A stretch of DNA of 64,000 nt, taken from contig CM060847.1 in assembly GCA_030737835.1 (NCBI GenBank), positions 23,050,876-23,114,875 of the forward strand. Direction: 5' to 3'. Position 1 is the first letter of the stretch; each line of letters opens with the position of its first letter. This document shows, in pieces, positions 12,401 to 23,919 of this stretch. The notes beneath the pieces were generated by a model. The model did no database searches. It was not told the DNA's origin and saw only the letters and a program-made list of their open reading frames with translations. The position numbers and the translations under genes were made by a program. The DNA comes from Acorus gramineus. Its lineage: Eukaryota > Streptophyta > Magnoliopsida > Acorales > Acoraceae.

Positions 12401-15400
12401 CTTCTTTGAGGATGTACCCTGGAGGCACATTATCCTTCCACCGTTCCATGAGAAAGAGAAAGGTTGACTCTGCTCAAAAGGACAGACAATTGTATATCTA
12501 AACTTCAGCAAATAAGACCTCCATAAAAGTCAAGATAAATCTGCACCCATGCAGTCGCATATTAAATCCATGAGTAAATTTCACTTCTAGTGATCAGCTT
12601 ACCTTCATTAAAAATAGTAATAAGTATAGTTTTTTATAGAGATGGAATCCCTAATATAGCTGGACCTTATCAGAGGAATAATAATTCATTCCTGCATATT
12701 TTTTTTTACTTGAAATGTGGATATTATCACCAAACGTCACAAAACAAAAATAAAATATTACAGCTAAAAGGATAGCTAAAATCGTCAGAAATACGTAACA
12801 ATATGGGTGTCAAGATGAGAATTATGTCACAGAAACCCAAAACTATTTATTTCAATTGTGTGCATTTAGCCATGAGGACTACTTGATCTGTGTATGTTGA
12901 TAATATTTGAGAGCCATTGAAAAGTTCATTTCGGACTGAGCTCATTTCTCTGCAGGTGCGAGCAGTGTTTATTTTTCTGGGGAAGACTTGTTATTGAGTG
13001 AGGGTGGGGGATTGTGGAGGCATGAATGGTTAGTAGAGTCCTTGTCTACCTATCAATGTGTGACTTTCCCTTCTGTTTTTCCATTCTCTTGTTTGTGCTG
13101 AATTTTTACCCCAATATCAATACATTCAGAGGTAGCAGACCTACCATCTCATTTTCAAACAAAAAAATGTGGACTACTTGTCATATGAGAGAATTTACCA
13201 TGTAAATTCAGAATATCAGATATAGACTATAAATTTTCAAAATTAAATAAGTGAAATTTAGGATACAAGTCCTCATAAGTCATGAGAGAAACCATGGGAG
13301 ACAAGTTTTTTTCTTGGACAAAACAAACTTAATTTATTCACAAGATTTTTATGAGCGAGAGTTTTTCTTTTGTCTCAAATTCAATATCTGGCTATTTGCA
13401 TTACAAAACATGGAGAGGTGTAAAAGCATGTCAGATTGAAAAAGAAATTATCCAATGAGTGATAGTGTCAGGATCCAGAACTGAGAGAGAATTCCAAGGT
13501 GCATCCTTCATTCTAGAATTTCTTCTCAGGCCATAGAGACATACCATGATAGGTAGAAAGAAGTCAACTTGAACATATTAAATAAATCCTGAGTTTAGTG
13601 GGAGAACACTTCGACAGACTCGAATCACAGATTAATGGAAAATTAGATTGGTTGGGTAGAAGTAATGCTCTTACATACAGGTCTATGTTGGAGTAATATT
13701 AACTACTCAGGCAGGTTGATCAACAAAAATTGAATAACTTCCTCATCAGCTTTTGTGATGCAGGTTCAAGGCTAGTGGGCTACCAAATGAGAAAACTTGA
13801 AATGGCTACATTGGATAAGGTTACTGCAGTGAACTTAAAAATCTCCAAGATTGGATAGATCAAAAAAAGTGTTTTCTATTGATAAAACTCAACTCTCCTC
13901 CTCTCACTACCAAAAGTTTTTCAAAATAATTTATAGTTCTCTCCAATTTCCAAAAGACTTTTACCCAGTTTGGGAGAAAGATTCATTCTTAATTCTATCT
14001 TGTAAAAATTCACACACCTCTTTATTTCACTTCATTGACTTTGTTTTGGAGAAATAACAACCAACAGCAATGAAAGGTAATGGCTTAATGTATAGAGTTT
14101 TACAATATCCTCACAACATATTCAACTGAACTAGTGCACAAGGCATTTAAAGTCTCTGATTAAAGTAGCTTAAATATTCACTTAGATGCTCTAGGCATGG
14201 ACAACATTTATATAATTAAAGTTTAAACAACACACCAGGCTATACATATAATCTTATCTCTCTTGAAGATTGGAGAAAATGCATCCTTGGGGACGAATCT
14301 ATATCTTGGGATGGGGATAGAGGCTTTCTGATTGAGTATAGCAATTTGATGATTGTATTTCCCTGTTTACGGAATCAACTGATCCTATTTTTTCTGTTCT
14401 ATGGAGATATCTGATCTCCTTTTTCTGCTTTATGTTTAATATATCTTGAGATTAGGCCTTAGTAAACCCCTTCTACATGGAGTTGACCACTGCTATTTAA
14501 TAAATGATAAAGATACACTTGCTCTGTTCCCCCTTTAAAAAAGATATCTGATAGGTGGTCAGTACATAAAGCAGTTTCCCAATCATTCAAAAATGCTATT
14601 TATTGATGATATTGAAACTTGGTTAGGTAGACAAATTCAAGACAATTGCATAATGCACGCACAAAACCCACCTGCAGCATGCTCAGGGCGGCAAAACTCC
14701 CAACCATCCCTGATGCACATAGCAGTATGAGCTGGATATTTCTTTGCAGTTTCTTGCTCCTCGTGAGAGAGATCTGCATGAAACATGTATCATATTAAGA
14801 ATGGAATTGATATGGAAGACATCTGAAAGAAAATAAAGAAGAATAGTTCTTCTCTCAGTGTGCAAAACCATTATGAATATATCTCCAAATGTGAAACACC
14901 AGTAGGGAAAAAAAATCAAGAATGAAAATAGAAGCAGTTAATCAATTTATTGAATAAATGATTCATGTCATCTAGAATGTGTTTGCCAAAGAAAGAAAAT
15001 AGCTGCTTAGTTGACATGATTACAAAAACAAAAGACACCTTACCACGGTCGTTGAACTTTTTCAGAGTCGGCCCGGCTAGCAATATGGAAGCAGCCTCTA
15101 GATGAGCCATCTCTAATATAGGATTCTCCTCAACACGCAAATGCTGCAGAGAATTTAAAAAAAGTTAAACATACAAGAATATTAGACAATATCATAAATA
15201 ACAAAGCCAGATTTTGCATTTATTATTCAGTGTGTAAGTACATCTTCATGAAGAGGAAACAATATCATGAAAAATGATTCAAGTTTCAAAAAAAATTCAA
15301 AGAGATAATGTTCACTAGATTCTAGAAATATGATTAAAGAGGAGAGTATAATAGAGAAACTGAAAAAAAATACAAATCAGGGCAGGATACAAGCCACATC

Positions 15401-18400
15401 CCCTCCCATAACTAATAACCAGGGAGGCCTATTGTGCCTCATATATCCTCTCTTAGTGCAAGATTTGGATTTACTAATTAACATGGCAGAAAAAGAAGAT
15501 TTGGATTTACTAATGAGTATATAAACATGCCTAAAGTTTTATCCTCTTGTAGTGCAAGAAACATAGCAGTATAGATGTCAACCACACAAATTAAAAAGAG
15601 TTTGAACCAACTTTTAAACAGATCATGACTAGAATAGATGTATTAGGAAATAGCAGCAAAAGCTTACATGGTATAATGATAATGAAGCTTAACTGGATAA
15701 CAATATTTCTCAACATCTGCATGTCACTCTTATTTTAATTGATCAACGACGGGTTCAGTACAACCTTTTAATTGCAATCTTATATTTTAACAATTGAGCT
15801 ATGGTGGAAGCTATTTTAACACCTGTGCATTAATGTAAAAAGCAGTGGAAAGTTCCCATAGGGAGAAGCTCAATCTTCAAGACCAAAATGTAACACGTTA
15901 TACCATAAGGTCACAAAAAAATAGTTATATAATCCCCAGGTTACAAGTCCCCACATAGAAGGACTACAAATACCTTGAAAACCCTTATCAAAAGCAATAC
16001 ATTTACAAGCTCGAGCTTGATTTACCACCAACAGGATGCTTATACAACTATTGAAGAGTCCGTTATTTCTTTTCAACCAGATAGAACATCATATGTTACC
16101 CAAAAAAGAAATCCAACTCCTTCAAGCTCCTCCGCCTGCCTGAGAACCGCACTCTAAACATGTCCTCCATGCTGACAACACATGAGGCTGAACCCATACG
16201 TTCCACAAAACAGATAAAATACACATAGACATCTTATTTACATGAATCATATGGGACCAACTTCATTGAGGATTAAAGACAACATGTCCATGTCTTGATA
16301 AAATGCAAGGTGTTCATATTCATCACAGAGATGCAACAGATGTGATGTAAAAAAAGTCAATCAGTGGCATGCAGATGTGCACTGATATATGGTTAGATTT
16401 TATAGGCATTTTTAATATAAGGTACATGAGGTAGAAAATATCGTGCAATTGCCTTGATACATATAAAGTCTCATTCAAATAAACAATACATAGTAGATTT
16501 CCACAGATTCTTCAAATAAATCATAGATAAGAAAATAAAAAAGAAATGCATCAGCTTGAGTACACGGAAATCTGACCTCAAGAAGTGGTAAATATGGGAA
16601 ACCCTTCAATGTCGATATTTTGTTCTTGCTGGCAGCTAATACCTGTGGGAAAGCGAAGGAAATTATATAAAAATTGGATTGTGCCATTGTCAGATATAGT
16701 TATGCAGTACATTCTTTCTCTGCTATGAGCTCTGCCATTGCTGGTGAGAGCCCTCGTAGCTGTATATATTAGTTTAGCATTTTAGAATTAAGCCATTACT
16801 TTTTTGCTTTCATAATCTCAAAAATTAATAATAAAAAAGTACATTTATCGTCAATTTAACATCAATAAAATTTCAATGCGAAGGAAGAGAATGCTAGATA
16901 GATTTTGAAGGTTTGACAAAACATCTGAAATCCCCCATTCCCAAATCCCAACATTCACCACAACCAACCCAAAAAAAATTTCTAAACAATGCCCCTTTAA
17001 AAAGTAAATATATTTAAGTTCCATATGGTTTGCCTAGTTAAAAATTTAAAAAATTATTCTCGAGTTCAGTTATCATTAATTATCAAGCATTAAATAATGC
17101 AATTTCTCGTCAACTTCACTTGTTGTTTTATGAGGTTGCTATCTCTAGACATGAGACTAAAAAAAGCCAATTGCACAAGATGGGCAAATGACAGAAATTT
17201 AATATGAGATTTTTGTAGATTAGAAGAGGAGACACATGATCATCTCTTATTTGGATGCCATTATAGCGCAAGTGCTAAGGTGAAAGTGAGTCCCTTGGTA
17301 CTCTTTATGCCTTCACTTAATATTGAAGAAATGTGGGAGTTCTTCTGAAGAAGGGTTAAGAAAGGAAATCAAAATGAAATGGTTAATCTCATTGGGAGCT
17401 TCCCCCATGCGGTGTGTTGGAGCCTGTTGCGTGAAACGAAGCTAATTTCCAAGATAAAAGAGTTTACATCAAAAATATTAGGGAGCAATGAAGGTGTCAC
17501 TTTTATCCTGGCAATTTGTACTTATTGGAATGAGTTATTTGTGTGTGTGTGTGTGTGTGTGTTTTTGTTCTTTTTTTAGAACCTATGATTAGTTTTTCGG
17601 GAAATTTCCAAATGAACAATTTCAATGAAATCTTTCAATTTTCTGGTAAATGATCCCAATATCGTATTCATCTTGAAGAAAAACCAAAAAAAAAAAATTT
17701 TGTTCTTTTTTTTCGTGCTTTGAAGGGGCTCTATGGGAAGGGAAGTTGAGAAATAACGAACTTTTCCTTGGTTATTCTTGTGCTCGTTACATTGAGATTT
17801 CTTTATTTGTCTTCCTTGTTTCTTTATTTCGTTTAGGAGATCCCCTGTCTCCATTTTGTTCAAGAGTCATTTATATATTGAAGCTCCCACCTTTTCCAGA
17901 AATAAAAAAAACCAAGATATATTATAAATCACCCATAAACCCATATTGTGTTGTCATTATGTGCTGTAATCTTAGTTGAGGAGCCCCCAAGTAGGTTATT
18001 TTATATGTGAGCCTGTTTGGTGAGTAATACACTGATTTCATTTGTCAGATTGACAGATCAAAATACAATCCTTCAACATTTCTTCAAAAAAAAAAAAAAA
18101 AATTCTTCAACTTGACTTTAATCAAACAAGTATTTCCTAACTCTCCATTTTTAATTAGTGTCCATGAAATATAATAGAGAATTTTGACATAATCTAAAAG
18201 AAAATGATTCCCACTAGAGCTCAATTCCGTGCCTAAAGTGCATCCAGAACAAGTACCACTTGAATTCAGTACAGAAAAATTTAATTTTTTAAGGAACATG
18301 TATGTCTTAGAAAATATGAACATACATGAAACCTGTGTAGTTCTTAAGTCTTTTTTTCTGATGAAATTGTAGACATCCTATCCCAATTTTATTAACTGAA

Positions 18401-21400
18401 GAGAATGTGAAATACAGTTCTTAGTCTTTTTAAAATTTTAACAGACCATTTCAATAGAGAACTACATGCAAATCTAATTACTACCATTTTTTGACGAAAT
18501 GATAGGCATCCAGTCTCGTTTTTATTAAATTTAATTTCTAACTTATGTTTCTCTATGTTTTTCAATCCTTGTGGAATAGGAAAGTGACAACTACATTGAA
18601 TACTGATCCCCTCCCAGGTTCCCACCCCACCAAAAAAAAAAATAGTTGAAAATCCAGGCTCCACCCTTGAACATTCCACATCAGCGAATAGACCAAGTTG
18701 TGGCAAACTGCAACAAGATGTAGTTAAATTTCCAAGGAAAGTAAATTGTGGCCAACCTTCTAAGAAAATGACTATATTTTTTGTGTGATTGATGAGATCA
18801 GAAACAAAAATGATTCCCTTTCTATTTTTTGTAGTTTTTGGACCTTATATCCATTGCCTTCTAATCACCAATTAGCTGACTGGATTATTATTACCTATAG
18901 ACAAATATTGATCGAACATAACATGGACATGTGCTCCTATACTGTATTAGAACAGTCAACTTCAAGAGAACCACAGTTGATGAAATGCACATTTCAAGTA
19001 CCAGTTCAAATTGGCTAATAAATAGCTTATTTCTAGTTTTAAACGCATAATTGGGAGAGCATTTCAATGCACAAACCTGCAGTCGAGGTTGACTAGCCAT
19101 CGATAGAGATTTTAACTTGTTTTGAGCTACCGAAAGAAACTGGCAGAACAGGAAATGTTTTGACAGTGAACAAATTAGAGTCACTAGTAATAATATAAAC
19201 TAATTTTGAGCATCAGACAGAACAAACCACATAGAGGACATACTTCTAAGTTTGGAAGCTCAGGAAGACTGGATAACGAAGTGATCTGATTTCCAGCAAG
19301 ATAGAGTTGCTGCAGAATCAACAAAAATGTGATCAATGCCACACCAAAAGTCACATGCAACACGTGCGAGTAAACTGTAATTATCTTCAAGGGTACATTA
19401 GGCCTAAACATATTCTAATTGTGTGAAATGGTAATCACCATAATGTTCAAAATACTGAACTGTTCAATAAATGTGAGACAACCAAAAGTAGATCAACTGC
19501 ATTCATCAGATATTTAAGATCCACTGATCAAAAGTTGTATGAATGGATGGCCAAGGATTGATTTGCAATGAGCCAATGACCAACCAACTTCTCGGACAAC
19601 TGAACATAACTAAATATAGCCAACACCAAAAAAAAATTATAATTATAATATCCTTCTGATTGGAAGATCAAGATTCCTAATTGAACATTGGGGTTGGGGA
19701 GTATAAGTTGAACTAATTGGTAAGCATAATGCAGTGATCAGGATATCACCAAGACACGCATACCTGTAGGCCTTTGCAATTCACAAGTGGCTCAAAACCC
19801 GGTCCCTTGAAATCATTAAAGCTTAAATCAAGAACCTGAAATGAAAGAAAACATGCAAACCATCAGCTTTCTATTTCTCAACTAGTATTCACCAATGCTG
19901 CAATATAGTGGGTGTAAAACAGAATACATTAGATGCATACAATATGGTGATAATTGCAGTTGGAACAACTAATAAATTGAAAGGGCTATGAAGATCAAGT
20001 ATGGAAAACAAACCTTCACTCTCTTCAGAATCTCAATCCCCTCCAAAGATGATAATAGGTTGTCCCTGAGGTATACAAACTACAGCGCAGAGTCAAAACA
20101 ATGAATTAATCATAAGCCTGTCACATCCAGTGTTTCAACATAGAATGATTCAAATATATGTGCAAGGGCAGGCAGTTGAAGCCTTTCGTACAAATTATCC
20201 CAACATTTCTAAGGCCGAGATGTATGATAAAAACACATAGTTATTTTTGTATAGTGTCAACACAGCCATCCTCATGATGCTCTCCCCTTCATCTTCATGG
20301 TGAAGCTTTTATTGATGCCATCAAATTTAGAAAGGAGGTTGTAGATGGCATCATGACTGACGCTGTTGTGAGGCTTAGGTTTTGTTTTGTGTTATTCTTT
20401 TATTCATTCATCCCTGATAATTTAAATGGATAAACTTGTGTTTGCCCTCCTATACAAATCACAAAATCTTCTTAATTGTCTTAATTTCTCTGCTCAACAA
20501 CCAAAACTTCAGCGAAAGGCCTTATTTACTCCTGCGATTTATTTGCAAAATCTCAACAGATTTTTGTGTCACAAAAAATTATTTACAATTGCATTTCTAA
20601 TTCAAGATTTGATAGATAAAAATAGGGGAGAAGTGTAGGCTTTTCAAGTTTTTGAACCTTTCATCTCTTCCTTTTCTTCACATTAATATATCTCCATTTT
20701 AAGTTAAAATAAACCAAATTAATGGAAAGGATTATTCATAAATAGTGTGTTTTGAGAGTAGTGAGGGTTTTTTTTTCTTTTGTATGAGGGGGTTTTTTTT
20801 TTCGTCTTCCTTTTCTTTCCTGGAAGCCATCTTGTTTTCCTTATTGTGTTCTCTGAATGTTTTCCATCATATATAACATCCTGGAAAACATCCCATCATT
20901 TTAACTTGCTAAATTAACATACACTCATTTTATAATTTAATATCTGCTTCAATAATGTACCTCACCTCACAAAATTTAATTTCCTTGTTTTTTATAAGGA
21001 TAGGATATTTTTCAAAATGAGAATTCCACAAAACTTAATTGCCTTAACCACATGTTTTGCCTTTTAAAACATTGATTGGCCTATATGGTACAATCACAAC
21101 TACGGTCTGCAGGTATTGGATTGTCCGGGTTTATTGTTAGTTATTCAATTATGATAAACATTTATGTTTCATGATAATGCCTCATTTAGAAGTTTTTCAG
21201 ACACACACAACACACACATCACGTTTTTTAAAAGAAAATAGTAGGCATTTTACCACCAATTTCCATGAAACAGAAAATTAACAGAAGAAAACAAAGCGAA
21301 AAGAAAACAGAAAACCAGAACCAGTAGAAGAGGATTTTACTTCTTTTTTTTTTTAAATTAGATAGGAACTTTTATTGATTAAAAAGCCCCCGAACAAAGG

Positions 21401-23919
21401 GAGATGAGGGATCTCTGAAAACAAAGAAAGAAGAGGATTTTACTTTCCTTCTTCAAACAAAAAAAAAATAGAAGAAGTGAGTTCTACTGGTTACAAAAGT
21501 AAATATTCCCATCCACAAAATCATACTATTGAAGTCAGTCCTTTCTTGGAATGAATACAGATCCACTACTTGACGATATCTGGCTTGCTATAGACAATCT
21601 AATGTGAACTTTCCTGATGCTATGGGCAGCCATGTTGCATGACTTTGAAATATGCAAGATTCAGACCCATCCATACAAAAGAAAAACTAGAGTTTCTTAT
21701 TGCATAGAATGGAAGGTAGATCAAATCCATGCCATGATTCATGATAATAAATAAATGGTGCATCCAAATAAAACTATGCAAATGGTGCTTACTTCCAGGT
21801 TGGGCGATAGATTCAGGCCTTTGGAATTCAGGCTGCGGACTCTGTGGCCTCTTAGATCCAGCCTCTGAAACAGGATAACATGGAATTTCACCTCAAGATT
21901 ATACGAAAACATAAATTCACAAAAATAAAAGAACAAAATGGGAAATCGCACAAAAATATTGGTTATCTCAGGAAAAAGAAAGAAAAGAAAAATTTGCACT
22001 CTTTTTCCTTTTGAACAAAGGAAAAATATAAACCAGAGAATGAGGAGACTGTTATCAGTGTAATCATAACGTTTGTGATTCTAACGTAAATTATTTCAAT
22101 CAAAGAACAAAGTAAAACATAAGCCATCATATTTGGGAATCCAAATTAAGATCAACAATTTATTAAAAGCACAACAATAAAAAAAAAATAGCATTGTCTT
22201 TGCCTGTGTTAAAATCAGCTTAATGAAAAGCAGTTGGGCATATATTGGTATATAAAGTCATTCTAACTGTGAATCCATTATCTCTTACTAAGGACAATGC
22301 AATCAATATTTTCAATGATTGACATCTCCTTCTGTAGGGAGTGGAAATAAGAAAAGAAAAAAGAAAAACTTATTTCACCTTTAAATTCAGCACTCTCTCA
22401 AAGACATTTCCAGGGAAGAGAACGAAGAAATGGAACGGAAAATCAAGCCAACACAAAAGCACAAATCCAAGCAGGGAATAAACACAGTAAGGGTCAAAGA
22501 ACATACAACTTTAGTTTATATCTACTAAAAACAAAACAACCACAGAGTAGGGGTTTCTAATTTTCAATCAAAGTCATTGTATCAATGAAATTCATAGCTA
22601 GAAAAAACATTTTCTCTCCCTACCTACTTAATCAAAAAGAATTGAACAACTAAAAAATGAGGTGTTACACCAAATATAAGTACCTTTCCCCCCTCAAGAT
22701 AGTACTTTTAGACATACTTGTTGCAATCATAAATCCTATATACAGCCCAGTAAAATATAGTACAATAAAAGGTAAAAATATAGTATAATAAAAGTGAACC
22801 CTTTGGTAACCAGAGAACAAAAATTCCAGATGAGTTGATTAGCCATGACAGCAAGTTGACATGCACTTACCGAAACATCATTACACAAATTTACGGTTCC
22901 TGGGTTTTGAGATGTAATAGGTGCACATTTCTTGTATAATGGGTGTTTCATGTACTGCCATCGTTAAATTACCAGTCTGAAGAGTAGGAGAGCTTGAATT
23001 GAAATAAAATTATAGAAAATCAAGGCCATATCACAGGACTTTGTCCGCAGCCTGAGCACTTTACTATCACTATAAGCAGTGACCCCTACATAATAAATTA
23101 TAGAGAATATATGTTGTAATTGCCACCTACCAAATCATCCCCTGCTTTTACATCCACTTGCGGCAGCATCATAAGTCGAGAATCTCGACTCTCAGGTGTC
23201 GATGTTTTCCTCCGACTCGACAAAGAAGAACTCTTGTCCACTGAAGATCCCAGCTTTGATCCGCTAGAAACAGAAGGTGACCAACCTGAGGATGAACGTG
23301 CCAATGGAGAAGAGATGCTAGATGTCGCCCTTCTCATACTGCCACTACGACCATTGCTATTCAATGATGATGATGAGTGAACTCCAACAGATGAAGATGA
23401 TCTAAGAACAGGTTTCTTAACAGACTCCTTCTTGCTGGCACCAGATCCTGGTGAGGAAAGTGAGACTGAAGTTACCCTCTTTGATTCCAAATGACTCACT
23501 GGGTTCGGAGTCTTGGGGCTGACTGAATGCAGCGTTGCTCGCCTACTTTCTGAAAGAGGTTTTTTAATGGGCCCCGAAGTCGACGAGGAAACCCGCTTTC
23601 CCGCGAGCGAGGCCTCACCATCAACCCGTTTCCCTGACAAGCCTCCGGTGCTGTTTCTTCTCTTCAATTCTGCAAGGGTGGGGACAGCGGGCTTGGTGGA
23701 AGATCTAGTCCTGCTTGAAGCAGTATCCGAAATATCAGTACTCTCGGATGCTCGTCTGCTCGAATGAACCGCCCCAGGAACCCTTGCACCTGGAGCAACA
23801 CTGGATTTCACATCCTTCAAAGAACTTCTAACACTTTCCGCAGAAGCAACAGATGACTGCTTCTTCATTGATGCTGAAGCAAGTGGCTTCTTGACCAGAT
23901 TCTCTGATGAAGTATCCAT
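430..23919 (-). CDS. AIR9: AIR9, microtubule-associated protein (N-terminal part, 15 coding exons)
   Basis: Plant microtubule-associated protein of the cortical microtubules and cortical division site (family knowledge). Coding exons in transcription order: 23919-23131, 21864-21793, 20079-20014, 19835-19764, 19309-19244, 19139-19077, 16642-16577, 15143-15044, 14773-14672, 12469-12237, 12142-12028, 10931-10811, 10662-10487, 8528-8393, 530-430. All junctions keep frame and give about 759 residues; Arabidopsis AIR9 has about 1700. Order: Ser-rich basic region (1-263), leucine-rich repeats (264-431), then A9 repeats (from about 466). Start chosen at the first ATG of the long open exon ([11 protein letters not shown]), preceded by an in-frame TAA close upstream. 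The last visible exon ends with a GT donor at 429-428; no further exon is seen at 1-429, so the rest lies outside. Introns carry many retroelement insertions, but no stop or frameshift was found in the exons. Confidence 0.93.
531..1919. other. AIR9 intron sequence without a recognised feature
   Basis: AT-rich intron sequence between AIR9 exon 15 and the L1/copia insertion. A minus open frame of 69 codons at 1104-1313 has no recognisable domain and no evidence of splicing. Nothing else identified. Confidence 0.6.
2432..2664 (+). repeat. 5' LTR of the copia element
   Basis: 233 bp, starts TATTGGAGTC rather than the usual TG. It carries a C-rich stretch (2512-2527) absent from the other LTR. 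Ends TTCTTCT directly before the primer-binding site. Confidence 0.88.
2665..2677 (+). other. Primer-binding site of the copia element
   Basis: TGGTATCAGAGCC immediately after the 5' LTR, the standard plant copia match to initiator methionine tRNA. Confidence 0.9.
2780..7072 (+). pseudogene. copia gag-pol polyprotein, broken by several frameshifts
   Basis: Probable start ATG at 2780 (MDKTPKDP). The reading frame changes near 2845, 4460, 5370, 5770, 5970 and before 6119, so no full polyprotein is made. Recognisable parts: gag with [14 protein letters not shown] knuckle [14 protein letters not shown]; protease [14 protein letters not shown]-pre-integrase HARLGHANF; integrase core with [14 protein letters not shown] and NGVAEHKNR (D, D and E present); reverse transcriptase with [22 protein letters not shown] and YVDDI; RNase H with YTDADYADS and [10 protein letters not shown]; stop at 7072. 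The catalytic motifs survive although the frame does not, so decay is recent relative to coding loss. It is not autonomous as it stands. Confidence 0.9.
7070..7079 (+). other. Polypurine tract of the copia element
   Basis: Purine-rich TGAGGGAGAG directly before the 3' LTR; the TGA is also the polyprotein stop region. Confidence 0.82.
7080..7292 (+). repeat. 3' LTR of the copia element
   Basis: 213 bp, collinear with the 5' LTR apart from the ~20-bp C-rich stretch. Starts TATTGGAGTC and ends ACTTCT, followed by the target-site copy aaagc. Confidence 0.88.
7798..7816 (+). other. Hairpin in the L1 3' region (copy 1)
   Basis: Arms GGTAGA (7798-7803) and TCTACC (7811-7816) pair perfectly around the 7-nt loop TGTCTCT. 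The same position in other L1 copies of this window holds a related hairpin (33091-33111, 54496-54514). Confidence 0.6.
7976..12236. other. AIR9 introns 10-13 and the proximal part of intron 14
   Basis: The gene-free stretches 7976-8392, 8529-10486, 10663-10810, 10932-12027 and 12143-12236 are ordinary AT-rich intron sequence. Apart from poly(A) runs near 8036-8050 nothing was recognised. Confidence 0.6.
12886..13166 (+). mobile_element. Truncated L1 3' end with target-site duplication
   Basis: 281-bp insertion in AIR9 intron 9. It is flanked by a 14-bp duplication, atgaggactacttg (12872-12885) and atgtggactacttg (13167-13180), and ends in a short A-rich tail. The interior resembles other L1 3' regions here and has no coding sequence. 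Tail plus TSD is the mark of target-primed reverse transcription. Confidence 0.75.
13181..14671. other. AIR9 intron 9 remainder
   Basis: AT-rich. The part 14270-14540, ending in a short A run, has the look of another L1 3' tail, but no flanking duplication was found, so it is not called as an element. Confidence 0.45.
15144..16576. other. AIR9 intron 7
   Basis: AT-rich intron sequence between exons 8 and 7. No repeat, tail or coding segment recognised. Confidence 0.6.
17146..18104 (+). mobile_element. L1 LINE relic in AIR9 intron 6
   Basis: The translated stretch [18 protein letters not shown] (about 17205-17262) is the zf-RVT zinc finger of L1 ORF2. Downstream sequence ends in a run of A at about 18087-18102 after atttgtcagattgacagatc, like the other L1 tails. 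Frames are broken. No TSD found; borders approximate. Confidence 0.6.
17541..17562. repeat. (GT)n microsatellite
   Basis: Eleven GT units inside the L1 relic. Confidence 0.95.
18352..18415 (-). mobile_element. Very short minus-strand L1 tail with TSD
   Basis: Begins on the plus strand with a T run (a poly(A) tail on the minus strand). On the minus strand it ends ATTGGGATAGGATGTCTAC..., close to the 3' ends of other L1 copies here. Flanks agttcttaagtc (18339-18350) and agttcttagtc (18416-18426) differ by one base, a likely target-site duplication. Confidence 0.6.
18485..18710 (-). mobile_element. Probable minus-strand L1 3' tail
   Basis: On the minus strand the sequence ends AATAAAAACGAGACTGGATG... 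followed by an A run (plus T run 18487-18492), matching the tail style of the neighbouring short insertion. No TSD and no coding sequence; the 5' limit is a guess. Confidence 0.4.
21343..21428 (-). mobile_element. 86-bp minus-strand retroposed tail with a perfect 17-bp TSD
   Basis: The exact duplication agaagaggattttactt occurs at 21326-21342 and 21429-21445. The insert begins with a T run on the plus strand (poly(A) on the minus strand). Its minus-strand body ends GGGGGCTTTTTAATCAATAA before the tail. Too short to code; a severely 5'-truncated LINE or similar retroposon in AIR9 intron 2. Confidence 0.78.
21446..23130. other. AIR9 introns 1-2 remainder
   Basis: Apart from exon 2 (21793-21864) this is AT-rich intron sequence without recognised features. 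Confidence 0.6.
23131..23919 (-). other. AIR9: AIR9 exon 1: Ser-rich basic microtubule-binding region
   Basis: 263 codons, very rich in Ser, Lys, Arg, Pro and Thr, with no hydrophobic segment and low-complexity Ser runs (for example [14 protein letters not shown]). In known AIR9 this basic Ser-rich N terminus binds microtubules. The exon is more GC-rich than the flanking introns and ends VKAGDDL at a GTAGGT donor. The plus-strand open frames over it are shadows of this composition. Confidence 0.88.

Larger units (their letters stand above)
430..12469 (-). other. AIR9: AIR9 A9-repeat exons (exons 10-15, region continues outside)
   Basis: The exons at 12469-12237, 12142-12028, 10931-10811, 10662-10487, 8528-8393 and 530-430 encode the first A9 repeats. 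Recurrent features are a Gly-rich stretch followed by an aromatic pair (for example [15 protein letters not shown]) and the pattern YTPVTEEG / YMPINFEG that ends a unit. Family knowledge: AIR9 has about eleven such Ig-like repeats, so most lie before position 1. The intron between the last two exons (8392-531) is enlarged to 7862 bp by nested retroelements. Confidence 0.85.
15044..21864 (-). other. AIR9: AIR9 leucine-rich repeat exons (exons 2-8)
   Basis: Six consecutive exons of 72, 66, 72, 66, 63 and 66 nt, all phase 0, each about one LRR (21-24 residues), followed by a 100-nt exon that closes the domain. Typical pieces: [37 protein letters not shown] and [11 protein letters not shown], which follow LxxLxLxxNxIxxL. 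The closing exon reads [10 protein letters not shown] then [10 protein letters not shown], an LRR C-cap-like stretch. LRRs are a protein-interaction module; no partner can be read from the sequence. Confidence 0.88.

Noticed and set aside
23120..23767. Plus-strand frames of 86 and 84 codons
   Set aside because: Antisense shadows of the Ser-rich AIR9 exon 1.
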